Shown here: piece by piece, positions 1-6,655 of the stretch
Numbering within the stretch: position 1 is the first letter of the stretch
How the letters are laid out: each line of letters begins with the position of its first letter
NCBI GenBank assembly: GCA_036759185.1
Contig: DAIOVD010000188.1
Location: forward strand, 1-8,028
Length of the DNA stretch: 8,028 nucleotides
DNA from: CAMDMI01 sp036759185
GTDB taxonomy: Bacteria; Bacteroidota; Bacteroidia; Cytophagales; Flexibacteraceae
Reading direction: 5' to 3'
Translations under genes and position numbers: made by a program
The notes under the pieces: generated by a model
Database searches by the model: none
What the model was told of the DNA's origin: nothing
What the model saw: only the letters and a program-made list of their open reading frames with translations

Positions 1-2589
1 CCCGTTGCGCACTTTCAGGTAAACAGGAAAGGTTCCGTCCGTCGGATACAACACCACAGGATTCCGTCTGTTCGATGCAGCAGGAGAACCACCGGGAAAC
101 GTCCATTCCCATGAGGCCCCAGTATGCTGAAGGAAAGAATAGTCTTCGAAATACAAGGAATCGCGTTTGCAGACAACTGTCTGACTCAGTTGATTCACCG
201 TAGGTCTGGCCAGAGGATTGGCCGGAATTTCTTCCAGTTCACTTTCCCAGATTCCTTTGCCATACGTAGCCAGCCGGATTTTTCCATCCCTGAAAAACGG
301 TTTCAGAATGTTTCCGTTCGTGAAGGTTGGCAAGCCCTGATTGGCCAATAGCCAGTTGCCTGCCAGGTTCCGGTAATACACAGCTTTCTGTGTGGCTGCA
401 TAAAGTCCGGCACCGGGGATAAAAGCAATTGTCTGAATGCTTTCGTTGTTCAGCAATGCATTGCTTCGGTTGGTCCAGTTTGTGCCTCCGTTGCTGGTTT
501 CATAGATTTTGGTGGTATTCCCCGCATCCGGAAACGCCAGAAACAAATGATTCTCATTGGCCGGATCCAGAGCCAGTAAAATCCGGCGACTGTTTCCGCC
601 AGGAAGAGTGACTGCATTCCAGCTGCTTCCTCCGTTGGTTGTTTTCCACAATTTCCCGGCACCTCCACTGGCGGCTTGCTGTGTTACATACAGAACATCG
701 GGTTTGGTGGAAGCCACTTCAATGTATTTCACCTGGTTACCAAGGACGGTACCAAAGGAAAACAGTTTGAAAAACGAACCGCCTCCGTCTGTGGTTTTCC
801 AGATGGCATTGTCCTTTCCTACCCAGGCAATGTTGTAGCAATTGGGGTGAAACTCCATTTCGCTGGACTCCGCAGCAAAATAACTTTCGTTCGGAGAAAT
901 TCCGAAGGCAGCACCGGCGATGGGATCTGTCAGGTTACGGGGAAGTGTCCGCCCGCCAATATCAGAGAAATAGGTTTTTCGGTTCTGTCCCGGATTCACA
1001 TAACCAGTTGAGGCTTCACCACCTCCCAGTTCCAGGAAATTTCCGGCACCGTAGTTTTCGTGGTAGGCCAGATTGCCATTGTGATACAATCCCCCAACCA
1101 GCACATCTTCATTCCATCCGCTTCCAAATCCCCAGTAATCAGACGCATGCACACCCGTCATCCGGAACGATGGCTGAGTCGAAAAAAAGTCGGGAGCCCT
1201 GTAAATCCCGCCGTCGGTGGTGATCCAGTAATCGCCGGCACTTCCCGGACGGAAATCCTGCATGTCCACATGCATATTCAGCGGGCCGCCAATGTATCCG
1301 GCCATTCCCTGAAAACTCACACCCCCGTTGGTGGATTTCCAGAGATTGAGTCCGCCCACCAGAATGTGGTCGGCATTTTCTTTCGATGCCATGAAGGCAC
1401 AATTGTAAAAGCCCTGATGGTAGGCCCAATCCGGACTTCCCACAGCAAGGTTCGGGTGACTGGCTGAATACGGCCCACCGGTGAAACCAGCAGGTAACGT
1501 CCAGGAAATTCCGCCGTCTGTGCTTTTGTAAATCCCGATAAATCCAATGTCATCTGCTTTTGATTCACCGATCAGGTATGCATACACCCGGCTTGAATCC
1601 ACCGGACTCACAGCAAGCCGGGCACCTCCGTCGGTTCGGTCAGGATCAGTCGAATTGTACCAACCTTCCGTACTTTGAACCCAGTTCTGGCCACCATCTG
1701 TTGATCGAAAGAATTCGCAGCGTTTCTCTGCCGGATTGTTTTTCAACAGAAAAAAATGGTTCTCATTCCCTGGTTTTTGTTTGATGTCATAGGCTTTCTG
1801 GCTGAACACCTGCTGCCATGTTCTTCCTGTGTCCTGTGAGGAATAAAATCCTTTGTCGGTGGCAGCAAAGGCACGGCCGGGTATCGTTTCCGATTGATAA
1901 AACTCATTGAATCCCAGATCGCTGCCGGCCAACACCCGAATCCAGACTTGCCCGCCGTTTGTACTGCGGTACAATCCATTGTTTCCTCCGGCCAGCACAA
2001 ACTCAGGCAACACCGGATGAACGGAAACCGCCGAAACACCGCTTCCAAAATCCAATGACTTGCTTGCCAGGGTCCATGAACGGGCGGAATCCAGACTTTT
2101 ATAAACCTCACCGGGTTCTGTGCCACAATACATGATGGCCGGTTGCGATGTGCAAATGGAAAGCGAATAAATATTGGCCTGCCCGGTTCCCGGTTTTCCT
2201 TCCGGTTCATGATTTTTTATCGGACCAATAATTTTCCAGCTTGTGGTTTTATCTCCGGATTGCTTTTTGAGGTATTCTGCTTCGATGGTGTTTCGTTCCT
2301 TTTCCGTTTGGATCACCGGAAATCCTTTTGCATCCAGTCTGGTCTGGTTTTTTCGTCGCCAGCGTTTGTAATACTGCGTGTGGTATGACTTTTTAAATGG
2401 ATGACTTCGGTAATAGTCCTGATACATCGAATCGCAGACATAGGCCGACACTTGGCCGGAATACATGGCTTTTGCCCATTCCGGCAACCGGCTGATTTCT
2501 GTATCGGAAGGACGAACCATCTGCTGGGCTGCTCCTTTCAGGAAGAAAACCGTGATCGCAACGAAAACGAAAAAAGAGCGAATCCGCAT
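1..2589 (-). CDS. Exported Asp-box (BNR/VPS10-like) beta-propeller protein with C-terminal PKD-like domain, partial
   Basis: The reading frame is open for 863 codons from an ATG at 2589 and runs off the left edge, so the C-terminus is missing. Residues 1-22 form a Sec signal peptide: a basic start (MRIR), a hydrophobic core and a small-residue end (KGAAQ), so the protein is exported. Residues 23-130 are a charged, Tyr/Trp-rich segment (for example YYKRWRRK) that leads into a typical propeller entry (SWKIIGP). Asp-box motifs of the S/T-x-D/N-x-G-x-x-W type begin near residues 165, 209, 251, 296, 356, 419, 457, 599, 650 and 698. A degenerate one (SDIGGRT) lies near 542. The repeats predict one or two beta-propellers of the sortilin/VPS10 or BNR type. 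A PKD-like domain follows from about residue 785 (WEWTFPGG at 827). Proteins of this build in Bacteroidota often end in a type IX secretion sorting domain, which would lie outside the window. The substrate or ligand is unknown. Sialidase activity should not be assumed, since Asp boxes are structural and I did not identify a catalytic set. The start is preceded by an A-rich leader without a Shine-Dalgarno sequence. The gene begins 29 bases after the E1 stop codon. Confidence 0.88.
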   Translation of the reverse strand, partial: MRIRSFFVFVAITVFFLKGAAQQMVRPSDTEISRLPEWAKAMYSGQVSAYVCDSMYQDYYRSHPFKKSYHTQYYKRWRRKNQTRLDAKGFPVIQTEKERNTIEAEYLKKQSGDKTTSWKIIGPIKNHEPEGKPGTGQANIYSLSICTSQPAIMYCGTEPGEVYKSLDSARSWTLASKSLDFGSGVSAVSVHPVLPEFVLAGGNNGLYRSTNGGQVWIRVLAGSDLGFNEFYQSETIPGRAFAATDKGFYSSQDTGRTWQQVFSQKAYDIKQKPGNENHFFLLKNNPAEKRCEFFRSTDGGQNWVQSTEGWYNSTDPDRTDGGARLAVSPVDSSRVYAYLIGESKADDIGFIGIYKSTDGGISWTLPAGFTGGPYSASHPNLAVGSPDWAYHQGFYNCAFMASKENADHILVGGLNLWKSTNGGVSFQGMAGYIGGPLNMHVDMQDFRPGSAGDYWITTDGGIYRAPDFFSTQPSFRMTGVHASDYWGFGSGWNEDVLVGGLYHNGNLAYHENYGAGNFLELGGGEASTGYVNPGQNRKTYFSDIGGRTLPRNLTDPIAGAAFGISPNESYFAAESSEMEFHPNCYNIAWVGKDNAIWKTTDGGGSFFKLFSFGTVLGNQVKYIEVASTKPDVLYVTQQAASGGAGKLWKTTNGGSSWNAVTLPGGNSRRILLALDPANENHLFLAFPDAGNTTKIYETSNGGTNWTNRSNALLNNESIQTIAFIPGAGLYAATQKAVYYRNLAGNWLLANQGLPTFTNGNILKPFFRDGKIRLATYGKGIWESELEEIPANPLARPTVNQLSQTVVCKRDSLYFEDYSFLQHTGASWEWTFPGGSPAASNRRNPVVLYPTDGTFPVYLKVRNG

Positions 2590-2618
2590 ATTTATTGTTG
2601 AGGACTTTTGTTTTGAGC

Positions 2619-4703
2619 TTACCAGCTCAGTAATTCATTCAGTTTTTCTGTCACCTTATCGGCATTGGGAAGCATGGTGAATTCCAGTGTCGCATTCAAC
2701 GGAATCGCCGGAAGATTTTCAGCCCCCATCGTCATCACCGGAGCATCCAGATATTTGAAACACTCTTCCTGTATCCAACCGGCCAGACTGCGGGCAAAGG
2801 AACTTTCGATCGGTTCCTCTGTAAGAACAAGGCACCGTCCGTTTTTTCTGACGGTTTCCAGAATCGCATCTTTATCCAGTGGATACAAAGTTCGCAAATC
2901 GAGAACTTCGATGGTGTCCTTCATTTCTGATGATGCATTCAATGCCCAGTGAACGCCCATTCCGTAGGTAATCACCGTCATCGTTTTTCCTTTGTCCGCC
3001 AGTTCCTCATTTGCTTTCTGAACAAGGTTGGCTTTTCCAAAAGGAAGAATGTAGTCTTCGGATGGCTCGATTGTTTTGGCTCGTTCAGTGCCTGGATTTT
3101 TTGACCAGTACAAACCTTTGTGTTCCAGAATCACAACAGGATTCGGATCGTAATAGGCGGCTTTCATCAATCCTTTCAGATCGGCACCTGTCGAAGGATA
3201 GGCGATTTTGATTCCTTTGATGCTGGTCAGAACCGATTCCACACTGGAAGAATGGTAGGGTCCGCCACTTCCATACGCACCAATCGGAACACGAAGAATC
3301 ATGCTCACCGGCCATTTTCCGTTGCTCAGAAAACAGGAACGACTCACCTCGGTAAACAATTGATTGAGTCCCGGCCAGATGTAATCTGCAAACTGAACTT
3401 CCACGATGGGCTTCAAACCAACGGCAGACATTCCTGCGGTAGAACCCACAATGAATGCTTCCTGAATGGCGGTGTTGAAAACGCGGTTGTCGCCAAATTT
3501 CTGAGCCAGCGTGGCGGCTTCACGGAACACTCCTCCCAATCGTTTGCCAACGTCCTGTCCGTATAGCAGACATTCCGGGTGTTTGTGCATCAGTTCTTCA
3601 ATGGCGTGAAGGGCTTGATCCACCATCACTTCTTTGCTTCCTTTGGGTTCCCGTTTTCCTTTTTCTTCGGTGATGGGAGTAGGAGCGAAGTCGTGCAGAA
3701 ACAAATCTTCGGGTCTTGGATCTTCTGCCTTCAGGGCCTTTTCAAGGTCCTGTTTCACTTTGGAACGTGCTTCTTTCTCCAGTTTCTGAATGGCATTTTC
3801 AGTGATACCTTCCGCCAGCAAGGCCGCCCGGAATTTCGGAAACGGGTCCTGTTTCTGATCGTCTTCGAGATCATCGCGGTACCATTCCATCCGTACACCA
3901 GATGTATGATGGTTCAGCAAAGGCACTTTGGCATGAATCAGAAATGGCCGCCGTTCGGTACGGATGGCATTCATCGCATACGAAAGCGTGGCATAGCACT
4001 GTATGAAATCGGTCCCGTCTATGCTGATGGCTTCGATTCCGTGAAATCCTGCCATATACTCGGCGGCATTCTGGGCCCGCACTTCGTTGGAAGATGCGGA
4101 GATGTCCCATTCGTTGTCCTGCACCAGATATAAAATGGGTAGCTGATGAAGGGCTGCCATCTGAAAGGCTTCGGATACTTCACCTTCCGTAATCGAGGCA
4201 TCTCCGAATGAACAAAGCACCAATGGCTTTTCATCTGAAGAAGACAATCCCTGAATTTCTTTGTATTTCAATCCCATGGCTGCTCCGGTTGCCGGAATTC
4301 CCTGCATGCCGGTGGCGGAAGACTGATGCGGTATTTTTGGTTTATCCGGATCGTTGAGGCTGGGGTGGCAATAATAGGTTCGGCCTCCTGAAAACGGATC
4401 CTCCCGTTTGGCCAGCAACTGCAACATCAACTGGTAAGGCTGCATTCCGATGCCCAGCAACATGGATTCATCCCGGTAATAAGGATAAGCGAAATCCTGT
4501 TTCTGCAGGAGAAGTCCGGCTGCAATCTGAATGGCTTCATGTCCTTTGGATGTGGAATGAACATATTTGGAAACCAGTTTGAAGTTGTCTTCATAGGTTT
4601 TGCTCATTTCCCTGGCCGTTGCCATCAGCCCGTAGGCTTTCATCAACAACGTTTTATCCAACTCCTTTTGAGTCAGATTCTTTTCAATTACCTCTTTTAT
4701 CAT
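2619..4703 (-). CDS. 2-oxoacid dehydrogenase E1, fused alpha and beta subunits (branched-chain type likely)
   Basis: This 694-residue cytoplasmic enzyme joins on one chain the two E1 subunits that are separate in most bacteria. E1 uses thiamine diphosphate to decarboxylate a 2-oxoacid and transfers the acyl group to the lipoyl arm of E2. The alpha part (about 1-330) has YYRDES (75-80), the cofactor/metal motif starting GDAS (167-170) and ending at Asn197, and HHTSG (265-269) in the active-site loop. A charged linker (about 330-356) leads to the beta part (about 357-694). That part has GQDVG (382-386), GGVF (390-393), the likely catalytic Glu415 in NTAIQEA, QFADYIWP (437-444) and YHSSS (483-487). 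The beta motifs resemble the branched-chain 2-oxoacid dehydrogenase beta subunit more than the pyruvate one, so 2-oxoisovalerate and related acids are the likeliest substrates. Pyruvate or another 2-oxoacid cannot be excluded. No E2 or E3 gene is in the window. The ATG lies 21 bases after the TetR stop, suggesting co-transcription. Stop TAA. A general name, dehydrogenase E1 component alpha/beta, is the safe label. Confidence 0.93.
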   Translation of the reverse strand: MIKEVIEKNLTQKELDKTLLMKAYGLMATAREMSKTYEDNFKLVSKYVHSTSKGHEAIQIAAGLLLQKQDFAYPYYRDESMLLGIGMQPYQLMLQLLAKREDPFSGGRTYYCHPSLNDPDKPKIPHQSSATGMQGIPATGAAMGLKYKEIQGLSSSDEKPLVLCSFGDASITEGEVSEAFQMAALHQLPILYLVQDNEWDISASSNEVRAQNAAEYMAGFHGIEAISIDGTDFIQCYATLSYAMNAIRTERRPFLIHAKVPLLNHHTSGVRMEWYRDDLEDDQKQDPFPKFRAALLAEGITENAIQKLEKEARSKVKQDLEKALKAEDPRPEDLFLHDFAPTPITEEKGKREPKGSKEVMVDQALHAIEELMHKHPECLLYGQDVGKRLGGVFREAATLAQKFGDNRVFNTAIQEAFIVGSTAGMSAVGLKPIVEVQFADYIWPGLNQLFTEVSRSCFLSNGKWPVSMILRVPIGAYGSGGPYHSSSVESVLTSIKGIKIAYPSTGADLKGLMKAAYYDPNPVVILEHKGLYWSKNPGTERAKTIEPSEDYILPFGKANLVQKANEELADKGKTMTVITYGMGVHWALNASSEMKDTIEVLDLRTLYPLDKDAILETVRKNGRCLVLTEEPIESSFARSLAGWIQEECFKYLDAPVMTMGAENLPAIPLNATLEFTMLPNADKVTEKLNELLSW

Positions 4704-4724
4704 TTGGTGTATGGTGGGACAAAT

Positions 4725-5327
4725 TTAGGAGAAGCTTTCTCTTTTCTTTAGTCCATATAGCAAACATTGCTTGATTTCCTTTTCAATTTCTTCCGCTGCC
4801 AGATCTCTGTGGCGACCCGACCATGAATAGAGCCAGTGCAGAGAGGACAGAATCGAATATACAGCCATGTCCACATCGGTTTTTTCAATATAGCCTTCTT
4901 TCATGCCGTCCGAAATGATGCTTTTGAACCGCTTTTCGTAATCCGACCGATGGGCTACGTATTGTGAGAGCATAGGTTCTTCGAGATGAACCCATTCTCC
5001 TGTGATCAGCGAAATCTGATCGGGATGCGCCAACGTGAGTTTTACATGCAGCGAAACCAGCATTTCCAGTTTCTGAAAGGGATTCAATCCGGATTTTTCC
5101 ACCTGTTCCATCCCTTCCATAAATTCTCTGGCCAGCGTGAGAAGCAGTTCTTTGAGAATATCCTGTTTGCTGGAAATATGGTTGTACAAACTGGCCGCCT
5201 CCATGTTCATCTCAGAGGCAATCATACGGACGGACGTAGCCGAAAATCCTTTCTTCCGGAAAAGCCGGGCCGCAACCTCCAGTATCTGATCCTTCCTGAT
5301 TTTTTCTTTTGATTTCGGCTGCCGCAT
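4725..5327 (-). CDS. TetR/AcrR family transcriptional regulator
   Basis: A 200-residue DNA-binding protein of typical TetR length. Residues 13-59 form the N-terminal three-helix domain. Its core is QILEVAARLFRKKGF, then TSVRMIASEMNM with the helix-turn-helix, and ASLYNHISSKQDIL, which closely fits the family pattern (recognition helix around residues 43-52). The rest is helical and should hold the ligand pocket and dimer interface. The segment HWLYSWSG (164-171) followed by an acidic helix and LLYGL resembles TetR regulators of acyl-CoA metabolism such as the KstR2/FadR-like group, but this is a weak likeness. I chose the ATG at 5327. The frame continues upstream to a TTG at 5351, adding eight residues with no clear ribosome site; the ATG has an A-rich leader (GAACAAAACCA) and places the helix-turn-helix at the usual distance. 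It follows sufS by 69 bases and precedes E1 by 21, so it may control the E1 gene and itself. Direct evidence for its operator or ligand is lacking. Confidence 0.93.
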   Translation of the reverse strand: MRQPKSKEKIRKDQILEVAARLFRKKGFSATSVRMIASEMNMEAASLYNHISSKQDILKELLLTLAREFMEGMEQVEKSGLNPFQKLEMLVSLHVKLTLAHPDQISLITGEWVHLEEPMLSQYVAHRSDYEKRFKSIISDGMKEGYIEKTDVDMAVYSILSSLHWLYSWSGRHRDLAAEEIEKEIKQCLLYGLKKRESFS

Positions 5328-5357
5328 TGGTTTTGTTCGAATTGGGTGCAAATCAAC

Positions 5358-5396
5358 AAAAGCGGCCCCAATAATTCATGGAATGAGTCGGGCTTT
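5358..5396 (-). terminator. Weak hairpin after sufS, possible terminator or attenuator
   Basis: Directly after the sufS stop codon, the minus-strand transcript can pair AAAGC (5396-5392) with GCTTT (5363-5359), extended by a CC:GG pair across a two-base bulge. A short inner stem (ATTC with GAAT, 5384-5374) can also form. The 3' arm runs into TTTTGTT. The stem is short and bulged and the T-run is interrupted, so this is at best a weak terminator that could partly separate suf transcription from the TetR-E1 pair. Confidence 0.22.
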
Positions 5397-6638
5397 CTAC
5401 GCCAGCATCGACATCACTTTGTTCAGGTGCCGGGCAAAAATCTCCAGCTCTTCTTTCGTATTATAAAAACTGAGCGAAACACGGACGGTACCCGGAACGC
5501 CGAATCGGCTCATTAAAGGTTGACAACAATGGTGTCCTGTCCGTACGGCAATGCCATATTGGTCGAGCAGCGTTCCGATGTCAGAGGGATGGGCTTTGTC
5601 GGAAACAAAGGAAACAACCGAAGCTTTGTGTGCTGCCTGTCCAATGATCCGTAATCCAGGCGTTTGTGAAACGATATCGGTTGCCAGTGTGAGTAACTCA
5701 TTTTCATGGGCTTCCACCATTTCACGGTCAAGCGACTGGATAAAGTCCACTGCAAATCCCAATCCGATACCGTCCGCAATGTTCGGTGTCCCGGCTTCGA
5801 AACGGAAAGGAAGTTCGTTGTAGGTCGTCTTTTCGAAGGTCACTTCTTTGATCATTTCACCGCCGCCCTGGTAAGGTGGAAGTGCTTCTAGTCTGGCTTT
5901 TTTGCCGTAGAGAATTCCGATGCCGGTCGGACCAAACATTTTATGGCCGGAGAAAACGGCGAAGTCTGTTCCCAGTTCCTGCACATTGATCACAAAATGC
6001 CCGACGGCTTGTGCACAATCGAGAACCGTGATGGCGCCCAGCCTGGCTGCTTTTGCGATCAGTTCCTTTGCCGGATTGATGGTGCCGAGTGCGTTCGAAA
6101 TGTACACCATCGAAAACACCTTTGTCTTTTCAGACATCAGTTTTTCTGCTGCTTCCAGATCAAGTTCGCCGTTGTCAAGCACCGGAATCACCTTCAGGAC
6201 GGCACCGCTTTGTTCGCAGGCCATTTGCCAGGGCACAATGTTGGCGTGGTGTTCCATTCCGGTGATCAGAATTTCGTCACCGGCTTTCAGATAGGATTTG
6301 GCCAGACCCGAAGCAATCAGATTGATGCCTTCGGTGGTTCCTTTCGTGAAAATGACTTGTTCTGGCGTTTCAGCCGAAATGAACTGCTGGATTTTCTTTC
6401 GGGATGCCTCGTAGGCCGTCGTTCCCTTGTCGGCCAGATAGTGCGCACCCCGGTGGATGTTGGCGTTGTAGTTTCGGTAATAATCGACCAGCGATTGAAT
6501 CACCGATTCCGGTTTTTGTGTGGTGGCCGCATTGTCGAAATACACCAACGGGTGCTTTCCAACCATTTGATTCAGAATCGGAAACTGATTTCGAATTACA
6601 TAGAGCATTTCCTTTGTTTGATCTGTTTCCACCACCAT
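5397..6638 (-). CDS. sufS: SufS cysteine desulfurase
   Basis: SufS is a cytoplasmic pyridoxal-phosphate enzyme that removes sulfur from L-cysteine, giving alanine and an enzyme-bound persulfide for iron-sulfur cluster assembly. The 413-residue length is normal for the group II (SufS/CsdA) class. Visible landmarks are YFDNAATTQKP (33-43), NIHRGAHYLA (60-69), TKGTTEGIN (98-106), MEHHAN with the cofactor-stacking His near 130-131, and the cofactor aspartate/glutamine region LDCAQAVGH (206-214). The Schiff-base lysine is Lys233 in SGHKMFGPTG, with RFEAGTPN at 279-286. The sulfur-carrying cysteine sits in RTGHHCCQP (366-374); by alignment with RTGHHC of known SufS it should be Cys371, with a second cysteine next to it at 372. 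The start is the ATG at 6638, 17 bases after the sufD stop, so it is translated from the suf operon. Stop TAG. No sulfur-acceptor gene (SufE or SufU) follows it in this window. Confidence 0.97.
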   Translation of the reverse strand: MVVETDQTKEMLYVIRNQFPILNQMVGKHPLVYFDNAATTQKPESVIQSLVDYYRNYNANIHRGAHYLADKGTTAYEASRKKIQQFISAETPEQVIFTKGTTEGINLIASGLAKSYLKAGDEILITGMEHHANIVPWQMACEQSGAVLKVIPVLDNGELDLEAAEKLMSEKTKVFSMVYISNALGTINPAKELIAKAARLGAITVLDCAQAVGHFVINVQELGTDFAVFSGHKMFGPTGIGILYGKKARLEALPPYQGGGEMIKEVTFEKTTYNELPFRFEAGTPNIADGIGLGFAVDFIQSLDREMVEAHENELLTLATDIVSQTPGLRIIGQAAHKASVVSFVSDKAHPSDIGTLLDQYGIAVRTGHHCCQPLMSRFGVPGTVRVSLSFYNTKEELEIFARHLNKVMSMLA

Positions 6639-6655
6639 ACGATTTTAGTTCTTGA

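Noticed and set aside
445..2100. Calling the Asp-box protein a sialidase
   Set aside because: Asp boxes are structural and shared by many propellers. I could not identify the arginine triad, Tyr/Glu pair or aspartate needed for sialidase activity.
1743..2210. A 155-codon minus-strand open frame within the exported protein gene
   Set aside because: It is in a different frame from the continuous 863-codon gene, whose signal peptide and Asp boxes mark it as the real one.
2615..2628. Inverted repeat GAGCT-GGTA-AGCTC at the end of the E1 gene as a terminator
   Set aside because: The stem is only five pairs and is followed in the direction of transcription by A-rich sequence with no T-run; part of it lies inside the E1 coding end.
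3579..4133. A 184-codon plus-strand open frame opposite the E1 gene
   Set aside because: It lies wholly inside the conserved E1 alpha region and the linker, and is explained as a codon-usage shadow.
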